59,479 nt of DNA, taken from positions 1 to 59,479 of the forward strand of contig CAJMSH010000009.1 of NCBI GenBank assembly GCA_905216055.1, in the 5' to 3' direction. The position numbers and the translations under genes were made by a program. The notes beneath the pieces are model-generated. The model was not told where the DNA came from, ran no database searches, and saw nothing but the letters and a program-made list of their open reading frames with translations. The DNA is from an uncultured bacterium (GTDB lineage: Bacteria > Cyanobacteriota > Vampirovibrionia > Gastranaerophilales > Gastranaerophilaceae). Positions 1-10,014 of the stretch are shown one piece after another (position 1 is the first letter of the stretch; each line of letters opens with the position of its first letter).

Positions 1-70
1 TTCTTACTATTATTATACGCTATTTCTCGTCAAAAATCAACCATTTGTTGTGACATAGCCTAAAAATTAA

Positions 71-110
71 AAAAGAATGTCATATTTTTATATGACATTC
101 TTTTTTTTTG
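71..110. terminator. Intrinsic terminator, probably of a gene left of the window
   Basis: A 14-bp inverted repeat (71-84 with 91-104) has a 6-nt loop and ends in a run of T on the plus strand. The A-run on the left side means it could also stop minus-strand transcription. No gene in the window ends into it, so it probably serves a gene outside. Confidence 0.75.
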
Positions 111-140
111 AGTATAATTTCAGTTTGGTTAAAAAAGTTG

Positions 141-168
141 TAGACAAAAAATCTTTTTATGTTATCAT
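141..168 (+). promoter_or_regulatory. Candidate promoter of tRNA-His
   Basis: TAGACA (141-146) and TATCAT (163-168) are separated by 16 nt and lie 15 nt before the tRNA. The match is moderate and read by eye. Confidence 0.4.
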
Positions 169-183
169 AAAAGTGTAACTGAT

Positions 184-260
184 GGCGGGTGTCGTCAAGT
201 GGTTAAGACCTCGGATTGTGGTTCCGATATGCATGGGTTCGAATCCCATCACCCGCCCCA
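184..260 (+). tRNA. tRNA-His (GTG)
   Basis: A complete cloverleaf with anticodon GTG in a TTGTGGT loop and T-arm GGGTTCGAATCCC. The acceptor has eight pairs, 184-191 with 250-257. It therefore includes the encoded extra G at position -1 pairing with C73, the identity element of bacterial tRNA-His. CCA is encoded at 258-260. A terminator follows at once. A degraded copy of its 3' end lies at about 8198-8233. Confidence 0.97.
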
Positions 261-269
261 TTTAATTTT

Positions 270-294
270 GGCACTTCTAAAGTGCCATTTTTTG
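270..294 (+). terminator. Terminator of tRNA-His
   Basis: GGCACTT (270-276) pairs with AAGTGCC (280-286) around a 3-nt loop, followed by ATTTTTTG. Confidence 0.85.
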
Positions 295-397
295 TTATTA
301 TATTTGCATTTAGGTTATAAATTGTAACGATTTTTACATAATTATAAAAAAAAATTAAAGTATTCTTCAAAAACTCCGATAACACACTTATATGTCA

Positions 398-426
398 TTG
401 TAAATAATTATTTTAATTTTTATATA
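398..426 (+). promoter_or_regulatory. Candidate promoter of the giant LysM gene
   Basis: TTGTAA (398-403), a 17-nt spacer and TATATA (421-426). The -10 box ends 12 nt before the ATG, and an AAGGAAG Shine-Dalgarno lies between them, so the leader would be very short if this promoter is used. Confidence 0.4.
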
Positions 427-438
427 CAAGGAAGTGTA

Positions 439-3400
439 ATGTCAGGCGAAGATTTTTTGAAATTTAATAAAGGTGGAGAATTTAGGCTTTCTAACTTCAA
501 AGAAATAAAGGAAGAAGACCTAAAAGATGCTGATGAAAAAACAAAAAAACTTTTCAATATCTTTGCAGGTGAGGATAAAATTTTGCAGGCAGGAGAAGCA
601 CAAAGCTTGTGGAATGCAATGTCTGCGACAAACAAAAATATAACTGGAGAAAATAATTTAGATGGTAAAGAAATTCAACTATTCCCTCAAAACAATATAA
701 ATGAAGAAATAGGGGGTGACAAATTAATTAAAGATACTTCTGCTACTATAAATAATTCTACCAACACAACTACTCAAAAAACAGAAGTAAAGAAATATCT
801 TTCCGATAATGGTTCAAAAATGGAAGATTTTATAACATACAATTCTGAAAATAAACCAATAAAACTTGTACGAAAAGAAAATGATAAAGAAATTTCAACA
901 ACAGACTTGAATTATATTGCAGAAACTGATGAAATATTTGCGCATGTAGAATTAGTTACTAAAAATTCTGATGGTTCTACTGTAGTAACAACTGCTCTTG
1001 AGGCTGATGCAAATGGGCAAGTAGCTTCAGATAAATTAATTGACAGAACAACAACAGATAATGCTGGGAATATTATAAATGTTTACTCCGAAAACGGTTA
1101 TATTGTTGAGAAAAAACAAAAAGCAGATGGCAAGAATGTATTGACTATATATAAAGGTTCAGGAATTGAAGCTTATGATAACAATTCTGCGCATAGAGTT
1201 TTCCAGCAAACAATGTCTAAAAATGGTAAAGTTAATGAAGTTAAATATGATGCGAAAGGTAATACTAAAACAGTTGTTCAAAATGGTGAATCTTTAAATA
1301 TTATTGCTCAAAAATTTGGAATTAACTTAGGTAAATTAAAAGAAATTAATCCAAGACTTGTTAAGAAAACTTTACAAGTTGGAGAAGATATCCTTATTCC
1401 AGGAGAATTTAATGCAGATTCTTATCCTATTAGGACAAGAAAAACCAAAGAAGGAGCTATTCAAAGTTATAATAATTTTGCAGTTAAACAAAGTATTAAA
1501 AGAATTTATGCTTCCAATATTTCTCAAAAACAGTTAAATAAAAATTATGCTAATATGTATGATTTGGCCAAAGATTTACTTGCAGAACAAGGCAATACCA
1601 ATTTAACAAAAGCGCAAATCAATGATTATGCTAATGAACTTATTATTCTAAATAAAGGCGCAAAGTTAACAAAGGGATCTAAATTTAAATATACATCAGG
1701 ACGTGCAGATGAAAAAACAATTCATACTCTCTCTGAAGCCGGTTTTTCGCCAAATAAAAAAAATCAAATTTTTTATGCAAAATTTAATTCATTAGATCAA
1801 TATCAAAAAAATAATGTTTTAAATGTTGTAAAATATTGCAAATCAAAAAATATTACTGATCCTAACAAAATAAAAGCAACAATTATGCAAGTTTATCCGG
1901 AAATCAATATGTTCGATTCCGGGAAAATAATAAATACAACAGCTAAAGGACAATTCGATACACGTCCTGCTTTCCAAAAACTGCAAAGTAAACAAATCCC
2001 TGTTGAAATGTTTATCACAGATATTTTAAAATTGGATTTGAACAGTGGGGTTGGAAAACAGGTATATAGCAGATTAGTTCAATTACCTCAATCTGAATTG
2101 GATAAAATTTCTGCGAACAATTTTATTGGCATGCAAAATCCAACTTTCAGTCAAATTGCCGACAGATTCGGGCTTGTAAATATAAGGACTGAAAATGAAC
2201 GTAAAATATTACAAAATAGTCCAAAATATAAACAACAAAGTTTTAGACAAGCTGCTGCGGAAAACGTTGCTTTGGCTTACGATAACGCTATAGAAGTGAT
2301 TAAAAACTATCAAGGAAATCAAGGTTGGTTGAATGTAGGGTTTTATAGAGAAAAGCTTGGAAGTTTATTATCAAAGATTAATCCTACAGATATTGCAACT
2401 TGTTTTGATGATGTTGTAAAAAAATTGGAGAAAGAACGTGATTTTGCTGTAGGTTATTTAAAGTCTAAATCCGGAAATGAAGCTGAATTTAGAAAAACTT
2501 TCAAAAAAATCACAGGTATAGAGTATAATGAAAAAAATATACGAAATTTTATTGATACAGCTTCAAAAGAAGGAGTAAATTGGAGTGATGCGTACAACAG
2601 AGCTTATGGTAATAAAATTGTAGAAAAAGTAACAAACAAAGTTGATTTCCAAAACTATGTTGACGGTGCCGGAGATATTGTGTTAATGCTTCTTGGTACT
2701 GAAGCTATTGGAAAAGGTCTTGTCAATGTAGGAGGTAAAGTTATTTCTAAATTAACTCCGTATATACCAAAAACATTATCTAATGTGGCTAATACAACTG
2801 CACTAAAAATTGGGACTAATCCTGTAACTATTGGTAAAATCACAGGATCAATGGCAACTTCTAGTGCTACTTTTGCATTGTGGGATTCTTCAAAAAATTA
2901 TATCAACTTAAAAACAAAAGGTATTCAATATAAAGGAGAACAAGCTGACCAAGAATGGGAAATGTATAAAGAAGGTAATATTGAGTCTGCTAAATTTGGT
3001 GCTGCGGCAGGGTTGTTGAACTCCACTGTGGTTGGCAAAGTCGTTAATTTTACAATGAAATCTTTTGAAAAACCTGTTCTTAAAGCTACTCAAAAAGTTA
3101 GTAAATTATTTGAAAAGAATTCAACAGTATCGGGTACAGATTTGATGAAAACATATTTAACAAATCAAAAACCTGGATTTTTAGCACAATCAGCGGGTGT
3201 TCTTGCAGAAGTATCAGGTTTTACACTATATGAAACAGCTAATGAAGTTGCAAAAGAATTAATGGTAAAAGATGAAAATGGAGAAAGACATTTACCAAAA
3301 GATTTGACAGAGGACGGACTTGCTTCTTTCTTATGGGAAAAATTTAAAGGTCAGGCTTCTATGCTAGGAGAAATAAAAGCAATTTCTAAACTAATATTTA

Positions 3401-6400
3401 TGCATAAAGGTGCTGCGAATATCCGAAATCAGATGATGGAAGAAAATTTAAGAAAATGTGATACAATTAACAATTTAAATATTAAAAAGTCCGAAATTAA
3501 CGGCAGAGAAGTTTTTGAAATAAAATATGCTGATGGTACAAGAGAGATTGCTAATTCTATTGATGAAGCAATTGCTAAGTGCCATGTAATTATGCAGCTA
3601 GATGTAGTAACGAATAATGCTAATGAAGTAAATACCAAAGAAAATATTGATGAAGTTGGAGCCCAAAAAGATCCAAATAACTCTAATTTAAACAATATAC
3701 CAAAAGGCTTAACAACAGAAGAAGACGCTTTAATTCAAAAGACAAAAACTGAAAACCCTGCTGAAGTAGTTGCAGGTAAAGTGAAGCAACAATGGATGAA
3801 AGATGGTTTACATACAAGTGCTAAAGAAGAACAGGTTGATTTGTTAAATTTAGACCCTAATGCAGGGCTAAGAAAGCCTATTACAGAAGTGAATGGTGAT
3901 GTAACATCTTTAATATTTACTGGTAAATTAAAAGAAAAACTTACACAGCGTTATGACGAATTAGGAAATGTTTTTAAAGATATTGCAAAAAATCATAGTA
4001 AGGACATTAGTAATCTTGCGAAAGAATGTGGAAAAGATAAGCAAAAATTTGCAGATGGTGTTATAAAAATCCTTGCCCAAGAATTGGGTATGCAAGGTTA
4101 TGAACCTAAAATAGAATTCATTGAGATGAAAAGTTCTGATGGTAAAAAAGGTGCCGACGGTTTGGCAAATTGGCCTAAAGGTACAATTCAAATTAATAAG
4201 TATAAAAATAATGCAAAAGATTTAGTAGAAATAATTTCTCATGAATATACTCATATGTTGCAATATCGAGATATTATTGCTCAATATGGTGAACAAGGAC
4301 TTAGAGAACTTATAATGAATGATAAATCTGTCCCTACTCATAACAAAGATGCTACAATTCAGGAAATTCTTGAAAGTCCATTTACTGCAAAATTATTAGA
4401 AAATTATAATAATATGAAATCTTCAGAAGTTGGATCTTTAAATGAATATTTAACAAGAATTTATAAGGATGAATTTGCAAATACTATTAGCCCTGATACA
4501 GATATGCAAGGTTATGTAAACCAAGCAACAGAACGTGGAGCTTATCATTTAGGATCTCACCAATTAGGATCTAATCTAAAAGGCCTTGAACAAACTTCTG
4601 TCGGAGATGGATATTGGCAGGTTGAACAAGGTGATATTCAAGAAATTAACGGTAAAAAGTATAGAATAAATTCTGACGGTACAATTACAATATTAAGCAA
4701 TGAATCTCTGCCTGCTGGAGTTTCTCCTAAAATGTCTGATGCTGAATTTATTACAAAGGGTAATGAGTTATGTAAAAGAGCTGACGGAAGTGTAAGCCCT
4801 GCAGCTAAAGCACTTTTAGTATCAGTAAGAAACAGTGAATTAGAAAATAATAGTTATGATATAAATGGATTTAAGCTTGAAGATTTTACTTCAATGTCAA
4901 GAGACTATGATAATAATTTATTAAGTGAGGAGATGCTTGGTTATGCGAAAGAATTAGTAGACTGTATCCCTAAAGGTAAAGATAGTGATCTTGTAACTTC
5001 TTCAAATAGCGTAATAAATCGAGTTATATGTATGGAATTAAAGTATGCTAAGCCTGAGGTACAACGCCAAATGGTAGATGCTTTAAAACAATTATTTTCA
5101 CATCCAAATGTTAGAAATGGGGTTGCATCATCTATTATAGAAGCTTGCACAGAAGGTAATCCTAAAGACGGATATACATTTAACAAGAATGCATTTAATT
5201 CTATTTATAAATTATTTGATGAAAAAATTGAAAGTAGAAAAAATTATAATGATTATTCTTATTCATTAATGATTGCAGAAATTGCAAAAAATGGTATTAA
5301 TTATAAAAAAGATATGAACGGAAATTATGTTCAATATTTTGATGATATTGGATTTAAAATAGGTATGACCCTCCCAGACGCTGATCCTATGGGGCATTAT
5401 GTACATTATAATCTAACTAAAGATAGGGATACCGGAGAAATAGATTTACAAACTATTGATAAAGATATTCAAAATTATATTATTAAAAAAGTTGAAAAAG
5501 AATTTTTCCAACCAGAAAAAGAAGTCGAAGAATATAATGCGAGAACTCGTGAATATGAAACTAACCTTTATCATGATAAATATGCAGAGCCTTTAAGAAA
5601 CTTATGTAATGTTGATGGTAATCTTAATGTTCAAAACTGCTTTGCTGTAGATTATATGATAAATGATTTAAGAATTAGCAAGTATGAAGCAGTAGACATT
5701 CTTAAAAATTATAGAAATAAAGATGGTATTCTTGATATGACTATGTTGCGTTTAATTAAAAACAAGCAAAAAGATTATCGTAATGTAGGAGTATTAAATA
5801 CATTAAAAAAATTAAATCAAGATCCACATATTTTGTATGATGAAAATGGCATTGTAAACAATGAAATTTTTGAATTATTGGAAAATTCTCCTCTTGCAAG
5901 ATCTATGACTCTTAGAAAAGAAGATTATTATAGTCGCTATGCTCCACCTTGTAATTATGATATATCAAAACATTACATGTTAGATGGCAAAATTGATTTT
6001 GATAAACTTAAAATTGTTGAGTCTGAACTAAAAGATATAGTAAAAGACCTTGATCTCGATGTTGATAATGCTTTTAACCGTTGTACTGTAAGTAATTTGT
6101 ATAATACAATAAAGGAAAATCCTGAGAAGGCCGACCAAATTATGGAAGCTGTTAAAAAAGGCGGTATGTTCGCGTTAAGAAAAACTTCTGATACAAACGG
6201 TAAAGGTATTAATTTAAATGATTTGTATTATTACGCATCTTTACCGGATGATTTATATGGGCTTATTAAGGATAAATCTTGGTTACTTCCTTATGTTAAG
6301 GGAGAAACAGTTAAAGGTAATGAGGAATGGCATATTGAACGTGATTTAAGTCCTCAGGATAAAGTAATTTTAAATAAGTATGGAATAAATATTGATTACA

Positions 6401-8103
6401 TAGTTAGTTCCAAAAAAAATCAATTCAACAGAAAATCAGAAGTTTCACAACAAGCTCAAAGTCAATTTGAAAAAACAATTGAAACTTTAGATAATACTTT
6501 GTCTAACAGTGATGTTAGCAGAGGAATTGAACTTGAGTATTCAAGAGAGCAATTTGAAAAAGATATTATTGATGCTGTAAAAGACTTACCTCAAGCAAGG
6601 GCAAATGATGTTTTAAATTCTTTTGGCTTGACTTTAAGTGATGGTAAAATTGAAGGTATAATTACGAAACCTCAAATGGATGCTCCACAAAATTTAGCTA
6701 ATATTGAACAAAAAGTTAAACAGTGTATTGAAAAATTCCAAAATAATAAAGTCTTGAATTCAGATCCTGCATTGAATGCGGTATATAATTCATTAACAAA
6801 GGATTTCCCTGAATTTGCAATGCTTGTTGGAAAAATTGGTTCAGATGGTCAGAGAGTTGATGTTACTGTATTAAAAGAAATGCAATCACTTGTAAATAAT
6901 TCTCAATACAAAACTTTATCTGCTGATGAACAAAAAATGGCAAAACTAGCTTTGATGTTAAGAGCATTTAATGATGTAGATTCAACTCCGAATGTTGTTG
7001 AGAAATCTTTTACAATTGACAATGATGGTATCGCTCTTGATATAATGCACAGACGTTATAAAAATGGTGATTTTGCTAGTGCAATTTTGGAAAGATTTAA
7101 TCTTACTGAAGCTCAAAAATATGCTCTTTCAGACTTGGTTGCATATTCTGGCTGGAGTAAAGAATTTAATGGCGGTGTCGTTGATATTGATATCGCAAGG
7201 AAATATGATCCTGAAAATGTAAAAAGTAGTGGTGCACATTCATACCCAGATCTAAATCCAGAAAATAATGCAAATAAGGTTGCTGTAAATACTAGATTTG
7301 GAACATTAAAACTTTCTAAACTTATTGAAGATGTAATAAATCCTAATAATAATGTAGATACAAAACCAATTGAGGATGCTCAAAAAAGAGTTTACCAAAA
7401 TATGCAGGTTGTCAACTCTGTAACAGCAAAAGATCATGAACCTAATTGGGAAACTCAAATTATTGATGGTGTCGAATGTCAAGTTATAGATCTTAGAAAA
7501 ACTAAATTGCCTGATGATTTTTATTTGATGGGACATTTTACTTTACATGGGGTTGATAATTTATATGAATTGTTAAGTAATAAAAATGATAAAGTATTTT
7601 TCTCAAATTCTTTGTTAAAAGCTAATGCTGCAAGGACTTTTTCAGGTCGTACAGAAGGAATTATTTCAGAATTTGATAACAGAAATGTTGCAGAAACTTG
7701 CAATTATAATATAGATTCAGGGTTTGGAAAATCATATAATGATTTTGTAGAAATTATGTATGGTAAAGGTGGACATCATGCTGTTGCAAGTGATGTCAAG
7801 GAAAAACTGGGTTTAACAAATGAAGAATATGGATTATTAATGGAACAAATTGTAGATAAAAAATTTAATGAATTAAATGATTATTACAATATCGATGGTC
7901 GATATATATCAAGAGAAGAAATTGTTGATGCACATAATGCAGCTTATGAAAATTTGCTTAAGTCAAGTGGTGAACAAAATGAAATAACTATCTTAAATCA
8001 GACACCAATTGCATTTGTATATTCAGCTTCAAAAACTTATCAAGGGGAATGTCCTTTCTCAATGAAAGATAGCCCGCTAAAACGTGTAATAATATTACCA
8101 TAA
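439..8103 (+). CDS. Giant multidomain LysM protein with an HEYTH zincin motif
   Basis: A 2554-residue protein starting at ATG 439, with AAGGAAG just upstream. No signal peptide or lipobox is visible. Seen in order: an acidic N-terminal part, a Thr/Asn-rich beta-type stretch (about 110-250), one LysM domain (about 277-321, ending LIPGEF), long helical stretches, and a Gly/Ala-rich hydrophobic zone (about 740-875) that could sit in a membrane. HEYTH follows at 1268-1272, the HExxH zinc-site pattern of metallopeptidases. The last 230 residues hold compact polar blocks (FFSNSLL, TFSGRTEG, NYNIDSGFGKSYNDF) that look enzymatic, but I cannot assign them. LysM binds peptidoglycan or chitin-like glycans. 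The overall role is unknown: a surface protein, a contact-dependent effector or a predation factor are all possible. It lies alone between tRNA-His and a degraded tRNA-His end. Confidence 0.85.
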   Translation: MSGEDFLKFNKGGEFRLSNFKEIKEEDLKDADEKTKKLFNIFAGEDKILQAGEAQSLWNAMSATNKNITGENNLDGKEIQLFPQNNINEEIGGDKLIKDTSATINNSTNTTTQKTEVKKYLSDNGSKMEDFITYNSENKPIKLVRKENDKEISTTDLNYIAETDEIFAHVELVTKNSDGSTVVTTALEADANGQVASDKLIDRTTTDNAGNIINVYSENGYIVEKKQKADGKNVLTIYKGSGIEAYDNNSAHRVFQQTMSKNGKVNEVKYDAKGNTKTVVQNGESLNIIAQKFGINLGKLKEINPRLVKKTLQVGEDILIPGEFNADSYPIRTRKTKEGAIQSYNNFAVKQSIKRIYASNISQKQLNKNYANMYDLAKDLLAEQGNTNLTKAQINDYANELIILNKGAKLTKGSKFKYTSGRADEKTIHTLSEAGFSPNKKNQIFYAKFNSLDQYQKNNVLNVVKYCKSKNITDPNKIKATIMQVYPEINMFDSGKIINTTAKGQFDTRPAFQKLQSKQIPVEMFITDILKLDLNSGVGKQVYSRLVQLPQSELDKISANNFIGMQNPTFSQIADRFGLVNIRTENERKILQNSPKYKQQSFRQAAAENVALAYDNAIEVIKNYQGNQGWLNVGFYREKLGSLLSKINPTDIATCFDDVVKKLEKERDFAVGYLKSKSGNEAEFRKTFKKITGIEYNEKNIRNFIDTASKEGVNWSDAYNRAYGNKIVEKVTNKVDFQNYVDGAGDIVLMLLGTEAIGKGLVNVGGKVISKLTPYIPKTLSNVANTTALKIGTNPVTIGKITGSMATSSATFALWDSSKNYINLKTKGIQYKGEQADQEWEMYKEGNIESAKFGAAAGLLNSTVVGKVVNFTMKSFEKPVLKATQKVSKLFEKNSTVSGTDLMKTYLTNQKPGFLAQSAGVLAEVSGFTLYETANEVAKELMVKDENGERHLPKDLTEDGLASFLWEKFKGQASMLGEIKAISKLIFMHKGAANIRNQMMEENLRKCDTINNLNIKKSEINGREVFEIKYADGTREIANSIDEAIAKCHVIMQLDVVTNNANEVNTKENIDEVGAQKDPNNSNLNNIPKGLTTEEDALIQKTKTENPAEVVAGKVKQQWMKDGLHTSAKEEQVDLLNLDPNAGLRKPITEVNGDVTSLIFTGKLKEKLTQRYDELGNVFKDIAKNHSKDISNLAKECGKDKQKFADGVIKILAQELGMQGYEPKIEFIEMKSSDGKKGADGLANWPKGTIQINKYKNNAKDLVEIISHEYTHMLQYRDIIAQYGEQGLRELIMNDKSVPTHNKDATIQEILESPFTAKLLENYNNMKSSEVGSLNEYLTRIYKDEFANTISPDTDMQGYVNQATERGAYHLGSHQLGSNLKGLEQTSVGDGYWQVEQGDIQEINGKKYRINSDGTITILSNESLPAGVSPKMSDAEFITKGNELCKRADGSVSPAAKALLVSVRNSELENNSYDINGFKLEDFTSMSRDYDNNLLSEEMLGYAKELVDCIPKGKDSDLVTSSNSVINRVICMELKYAKPEVQRQMVDALKQLFSHPNVRNGVASSIIEACTEGNPKDGYTFNKNAFNSIYKLFDEKIESRKNYNDYSYSLMIAEIAKNGINYKKDMNGNYVQYFDDIGFKIGMTLPDADPMGHYVHYNLTKDRDTGEIDLQTIDKDIQNYIIKKVEKEFFQPEKEVEEYNARTREYETNLYHDKYAEPLRNLCNVDGNLNVQNCFAVDYMINDLRISKYEAVDILKNYRNKDGILDMTMLRLIKNKQKDYRNVGVLNTLKKLNQDPHILYDENGIVNNEIFELLENSPLARSMTLRKEDYYSRYAPPCNYDISKHYMLDGKIDFDKLKIVESELKDIVKDLDLDVDNAFNRCTVSNLYNTIKENPEKADQIMEAVKKGGMFALRKTSDTNGKGINLNDLYYYASLPDDLYGLIKDKSWLLPYVKGETVKGNEEWHIERDLSPQDKVILNKYGINIDYIVSSKKNQFNRKSEVSQQAQSQFEKTIETLDNTLSNSDVSRGIELEYSREQFEKDIIDAVKDLPQARANDVLNSFGLTLSDGKIEGIITKPQMDAPQNLANIEQKVKQCIEKFQNNKVLNSDPALNAVYNSLTKDFPEFAMLVGKIGSDGQRVDVTVLKEMQSLVNNSQYKTLSADEQKMAKLALMLRAFNDVDSTPNVVEKSFTIDNDGIALDIMHRRYKNGDFASAILERFNLTEAQKYALSDLVAYSGWSKEFNGGVVDIDIARKYDPENVKSSGAHSYPDLNPENNANKVAVNTRFGTLKLSKLIEDVINPNNNVDTKPIEDAQKRVYQNMQVVNSVTAKDHEPNWETQIIDGVECQVIDLRKTKLPDDFYLMGHFTLHGVDNLYELLSNKNDKVFFSNSLLKANAARTFSGRTEGIISEFDNRNVAETCNYNIDSGFGKSYNDFVEIMYGKGGHHAVASDVKEKLGLTNEEYGLLMEQIVDKKFNELNDYYNIDGRYISREEIVDAHNAAYENLLKSSGEQNEITILNQTPIAFVYSASKTYQGECPFSMKDSPLKRVIILP

Positions 8104-8197
8104 ATAAAATGTATGTAAAATTAAGCATAATGAAAATGTTTTATGCTATTCATAGTTTCTATTTCATGCAAAGCATAGTGAGCTAGATCAGAGTAAA

Positions 8198-8233
8198 AAG
8201 GTTCTAACCTTATACTATTGGCCGCCCCATTTA
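8198..8233 (+). pseudogene. Degraded tRNA-His 3' end
   Basis: A T-arm-like hairpin AAGGTTCTAACCTT (8198-8211) is followed by CCGCCCCATTTA (8222-8233). Those 12 bases are identical to 253-264, the acceptor end, CCA and downstream bases of the intact tRNA-His. A T-run and GTTAT follow both copies. No 5' half of a tRNA can be built upstream. It looks like a relic from duplication, or from integration at the tRNA. Confidence 0.5.
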
Positions 8234-8312
8234 TTAAATTTGACTCTTTGTGGTCTTTTTTGTTATATAAAGTGTGTGTGTCGCAAAGTTGTAATCTTTG
8301 GAGATTATAAAA

Positions 8313-8849
8313 TTGATAGTAAATTTTTCTCCTAAAAAATTGTCGGAATTTTTATTTTACAGCCGAACTCTTAACAAAGAAAAGAGTATAGATTCTCATA
8401 GAATGTTTAGCTCTAAAACAGGTGAATATTTAGGTGAAATGATTACTTATCCGCAAGATTTCTATTATTTTAATTTAGAATTTCCTGGTGTGCGTTCTTT
8501 ATATATAGATTATCTTAAAGTGTTTAGGCGTAATGAGGGCTTGGGTACAAAATTTTTAGATTTTGCAAAAACTATTAGTAAACAAAAAGGTTTAAATGGT
8601 CGTTTGCATCTTATTTCATCTGACTGTTATGATAAAGCAAATCCACCACATGTCTTTTATCGAAAATATGGGTTTGATTCTCGTAATATAGATAAATTAA
8701 AAGAGGTTGATAATGCTATTTCTCAACCAAAACATAAATTTTCTTTTAATAATATTGCTATGTTTTTCCCGCCCAAAACTCAGGTTGAACAAAATTTTTC
8801 TCAAACAAAAAGTTTATGGCAGAAATTAAAACATATTTTTATAAGATAG
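8313..8849 (+). CDS. GNAT-like N-acetyltransferase domain protein
   Basis: A 178-residue protein. The central part fits GNAT motif A: a hydrophobic strand, then FRRNEGLG (about 71-78), the R-x-x-x-G-x-G acetyl-CoA pyrophosphate loop, then a helix. VFYRKYGF further on fits the typical C-terminal motif B. Start choice: TTG 8313 has GGAG at 8300-8303, 9 nt upstream. The longer in-frame TTG at 8298 has no ribosome binding site. The substrate cannot be inferred. The C-terminal 40 residues are basic and lie outside the fold. It stands alone downstream of the giant gene. Confidence 0.65.
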   Translation: MIVNFSPKKLSEFLFYSRTLNKEKSIDSHRMFSSKTGEYLGEMITYPQDFYYFNLEFPGVRSLYIDYLKVFRRNEGLGTKFLDFAKTISKQKGLNGRLHLISSDCYDKANPPHVFYRKYGFDSRNIDKLKEVDNAISQPKHKFSFNNIAMFFPPKTQVEQNFSQTKSLWQKLKHIFIR

Positions 8850-8986
8850 ATTGTTTTAAAATAAGGGAACAATAATTTCTTTTTGTTGAGCAAAATATTT
8901 TGTTTGTGCAATTTAGAAAATTCGATATCTTGATTATCTTGTGTTTATAATATTTTGATGTTATTTTAGGTTAAAGAGGAAATGTT

Positions 8987-10009
8987 TTGGTAAAAATTTC
9001 TATAATAATACCTGTATATAATGTAGAAAATTATTTAAGAGTTTGTTTAAATTCGATTGTTAACCAATCTCTTTCTGATATAGAGATTATTTGCGTAAAT
9101 GACGGTTCTGTTGATAATTCACTAGATATTCTAAAAGAATATGCAGCAAAGGATAATCGATTTGTTATTATTAATCAAGAAAATTGCGGTCAGGGAATTG
9201 CGAGGAATAAAGCTTTAGATATAGCAAAAGGTAAATATATTGCATTTGTTGATCCTGATGATTGGATTGAGGATGGTGCTTTAGAAGATTTGTATAATTT
9301 TGCAGAGGCAAATGATGCTGATGTTGTTCAATTTGATTTTAGAAATTATGACGATGTATTTAAAGATTTTAAAGATGTTTGTCTTGCAGATAATTTAAAG
9401 AAAATATATAAATCTGATTTTTCAAACTTGAAGGTATTTAATTGGAGAGATTTTAAAGATATTTGTCTGCAAAATTTGGATTTGCATGCTTGGACAAGAT
9501 TATATAAAAATGATTTTGTAAAACATTATAAATTAAGATTTGCACCGACAAAGCGCGCAGAAGATCATTTGTTTGTAATTGGTGCATTGTTGGCCTGTGA
9601 TTCTATTTATTATTATAAAAAATGTCTTTATAACTATCGCAATAGAGCAACTTCAACAGTTAATTCAAAGTCAAGAGATAATTTTCAAATTTTTAAGATT
9701 TTAGATCTGATAAAAGACTTAATTGTATCTTTTGGTTTTTATGTTGAATTGGAAAATGAATTTGAAATTTATAAAAGAACTATTTTAGAGTGGCATTATA
9801 AGCAGACTTTACCCGAAGATTTAGATGAATATATGGAGATGTGTAAACAATATTTGTCTGATGAAAGTATAAAAATTATGATGAAAAATATAAATAAAAA
9901 GCGTTCTTTTTTGGAAAATATTTTTTCTCTAAAAAATAAACGTGAAAATGGGGTAAAGTATAAAATAGTTACAATTCTGGGATTTAGTTTTTCAATCCCT
10001 AAAAAATAA
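8987..10009 (+). CDS. Family 2 glycosyltransferase (GT-A fold)
   Basis: A 340-residue protein starting at TTG 8987 with AGAGGA upstream; the ATG at 8983 is in another frame and hits a stop at once. The N-terminus is classic GT2: KISIIIPVYNVENYL for the nucleotide-binding strand, VNDGSVDNS, and DPDD at 89-92 as the metal-binding motif (DSDD or DADD is more usual). AEDHLF around 190 fits the acceptor-side catalytic region. The C-terminus ends in a short conserved-looking tail (ILGFSFSIPKK). Family members move a sugar from a nucleotide sugar to a growing surface glycan; donor and acceptor are unknown. It is not in a polysaccharide cluster. Confidence 0.9.
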   Translation: MVKISIIIPVYNVENYLRVCLNSIVNQSLSDIEIICVNDGSVDNSLDILKEYAAKDNRFVIINQENCGQGIARNKALDIAKGKYIAFVDPDDWIEDGALEDLYNFAEANDADVVQFDFRNYDDVFKDFKDVCLADNLKKIYKSDFSNLKVFNWRDFKDICLQNLDLHAWTRLYKNDFVKHYKLRFAPTKRAEDHLFVIGALLACDSIYYYKKCLYNYRNRATSTVNSKSRDNFQIFKILDLIKDLIVSFGFYVELENEFEIYKRTILEWHYKQTLPEDLDEYMEMCKQYLSDESIKIMMKNINKKRSFLENIFSLKNKRENGVKYKIVTILGFSFSIPKK

Positions 10010-10014
10010 AAATT

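Noticed and set aside
203..385. 60-codon minus-strand ORF over tRNA-His
   Set aside because: It reads through the tRNA gene and its terminator. Similar ORFs over the tRNA genes at 30101-30361 were rejected for the same reason.
8124..8233. An intact second tRNA
   Set aside because: Only a T-arm-like hairpin and the CCGCCCCA end are present. No anticodon arm or 5' acceptor strand can be found upstream.
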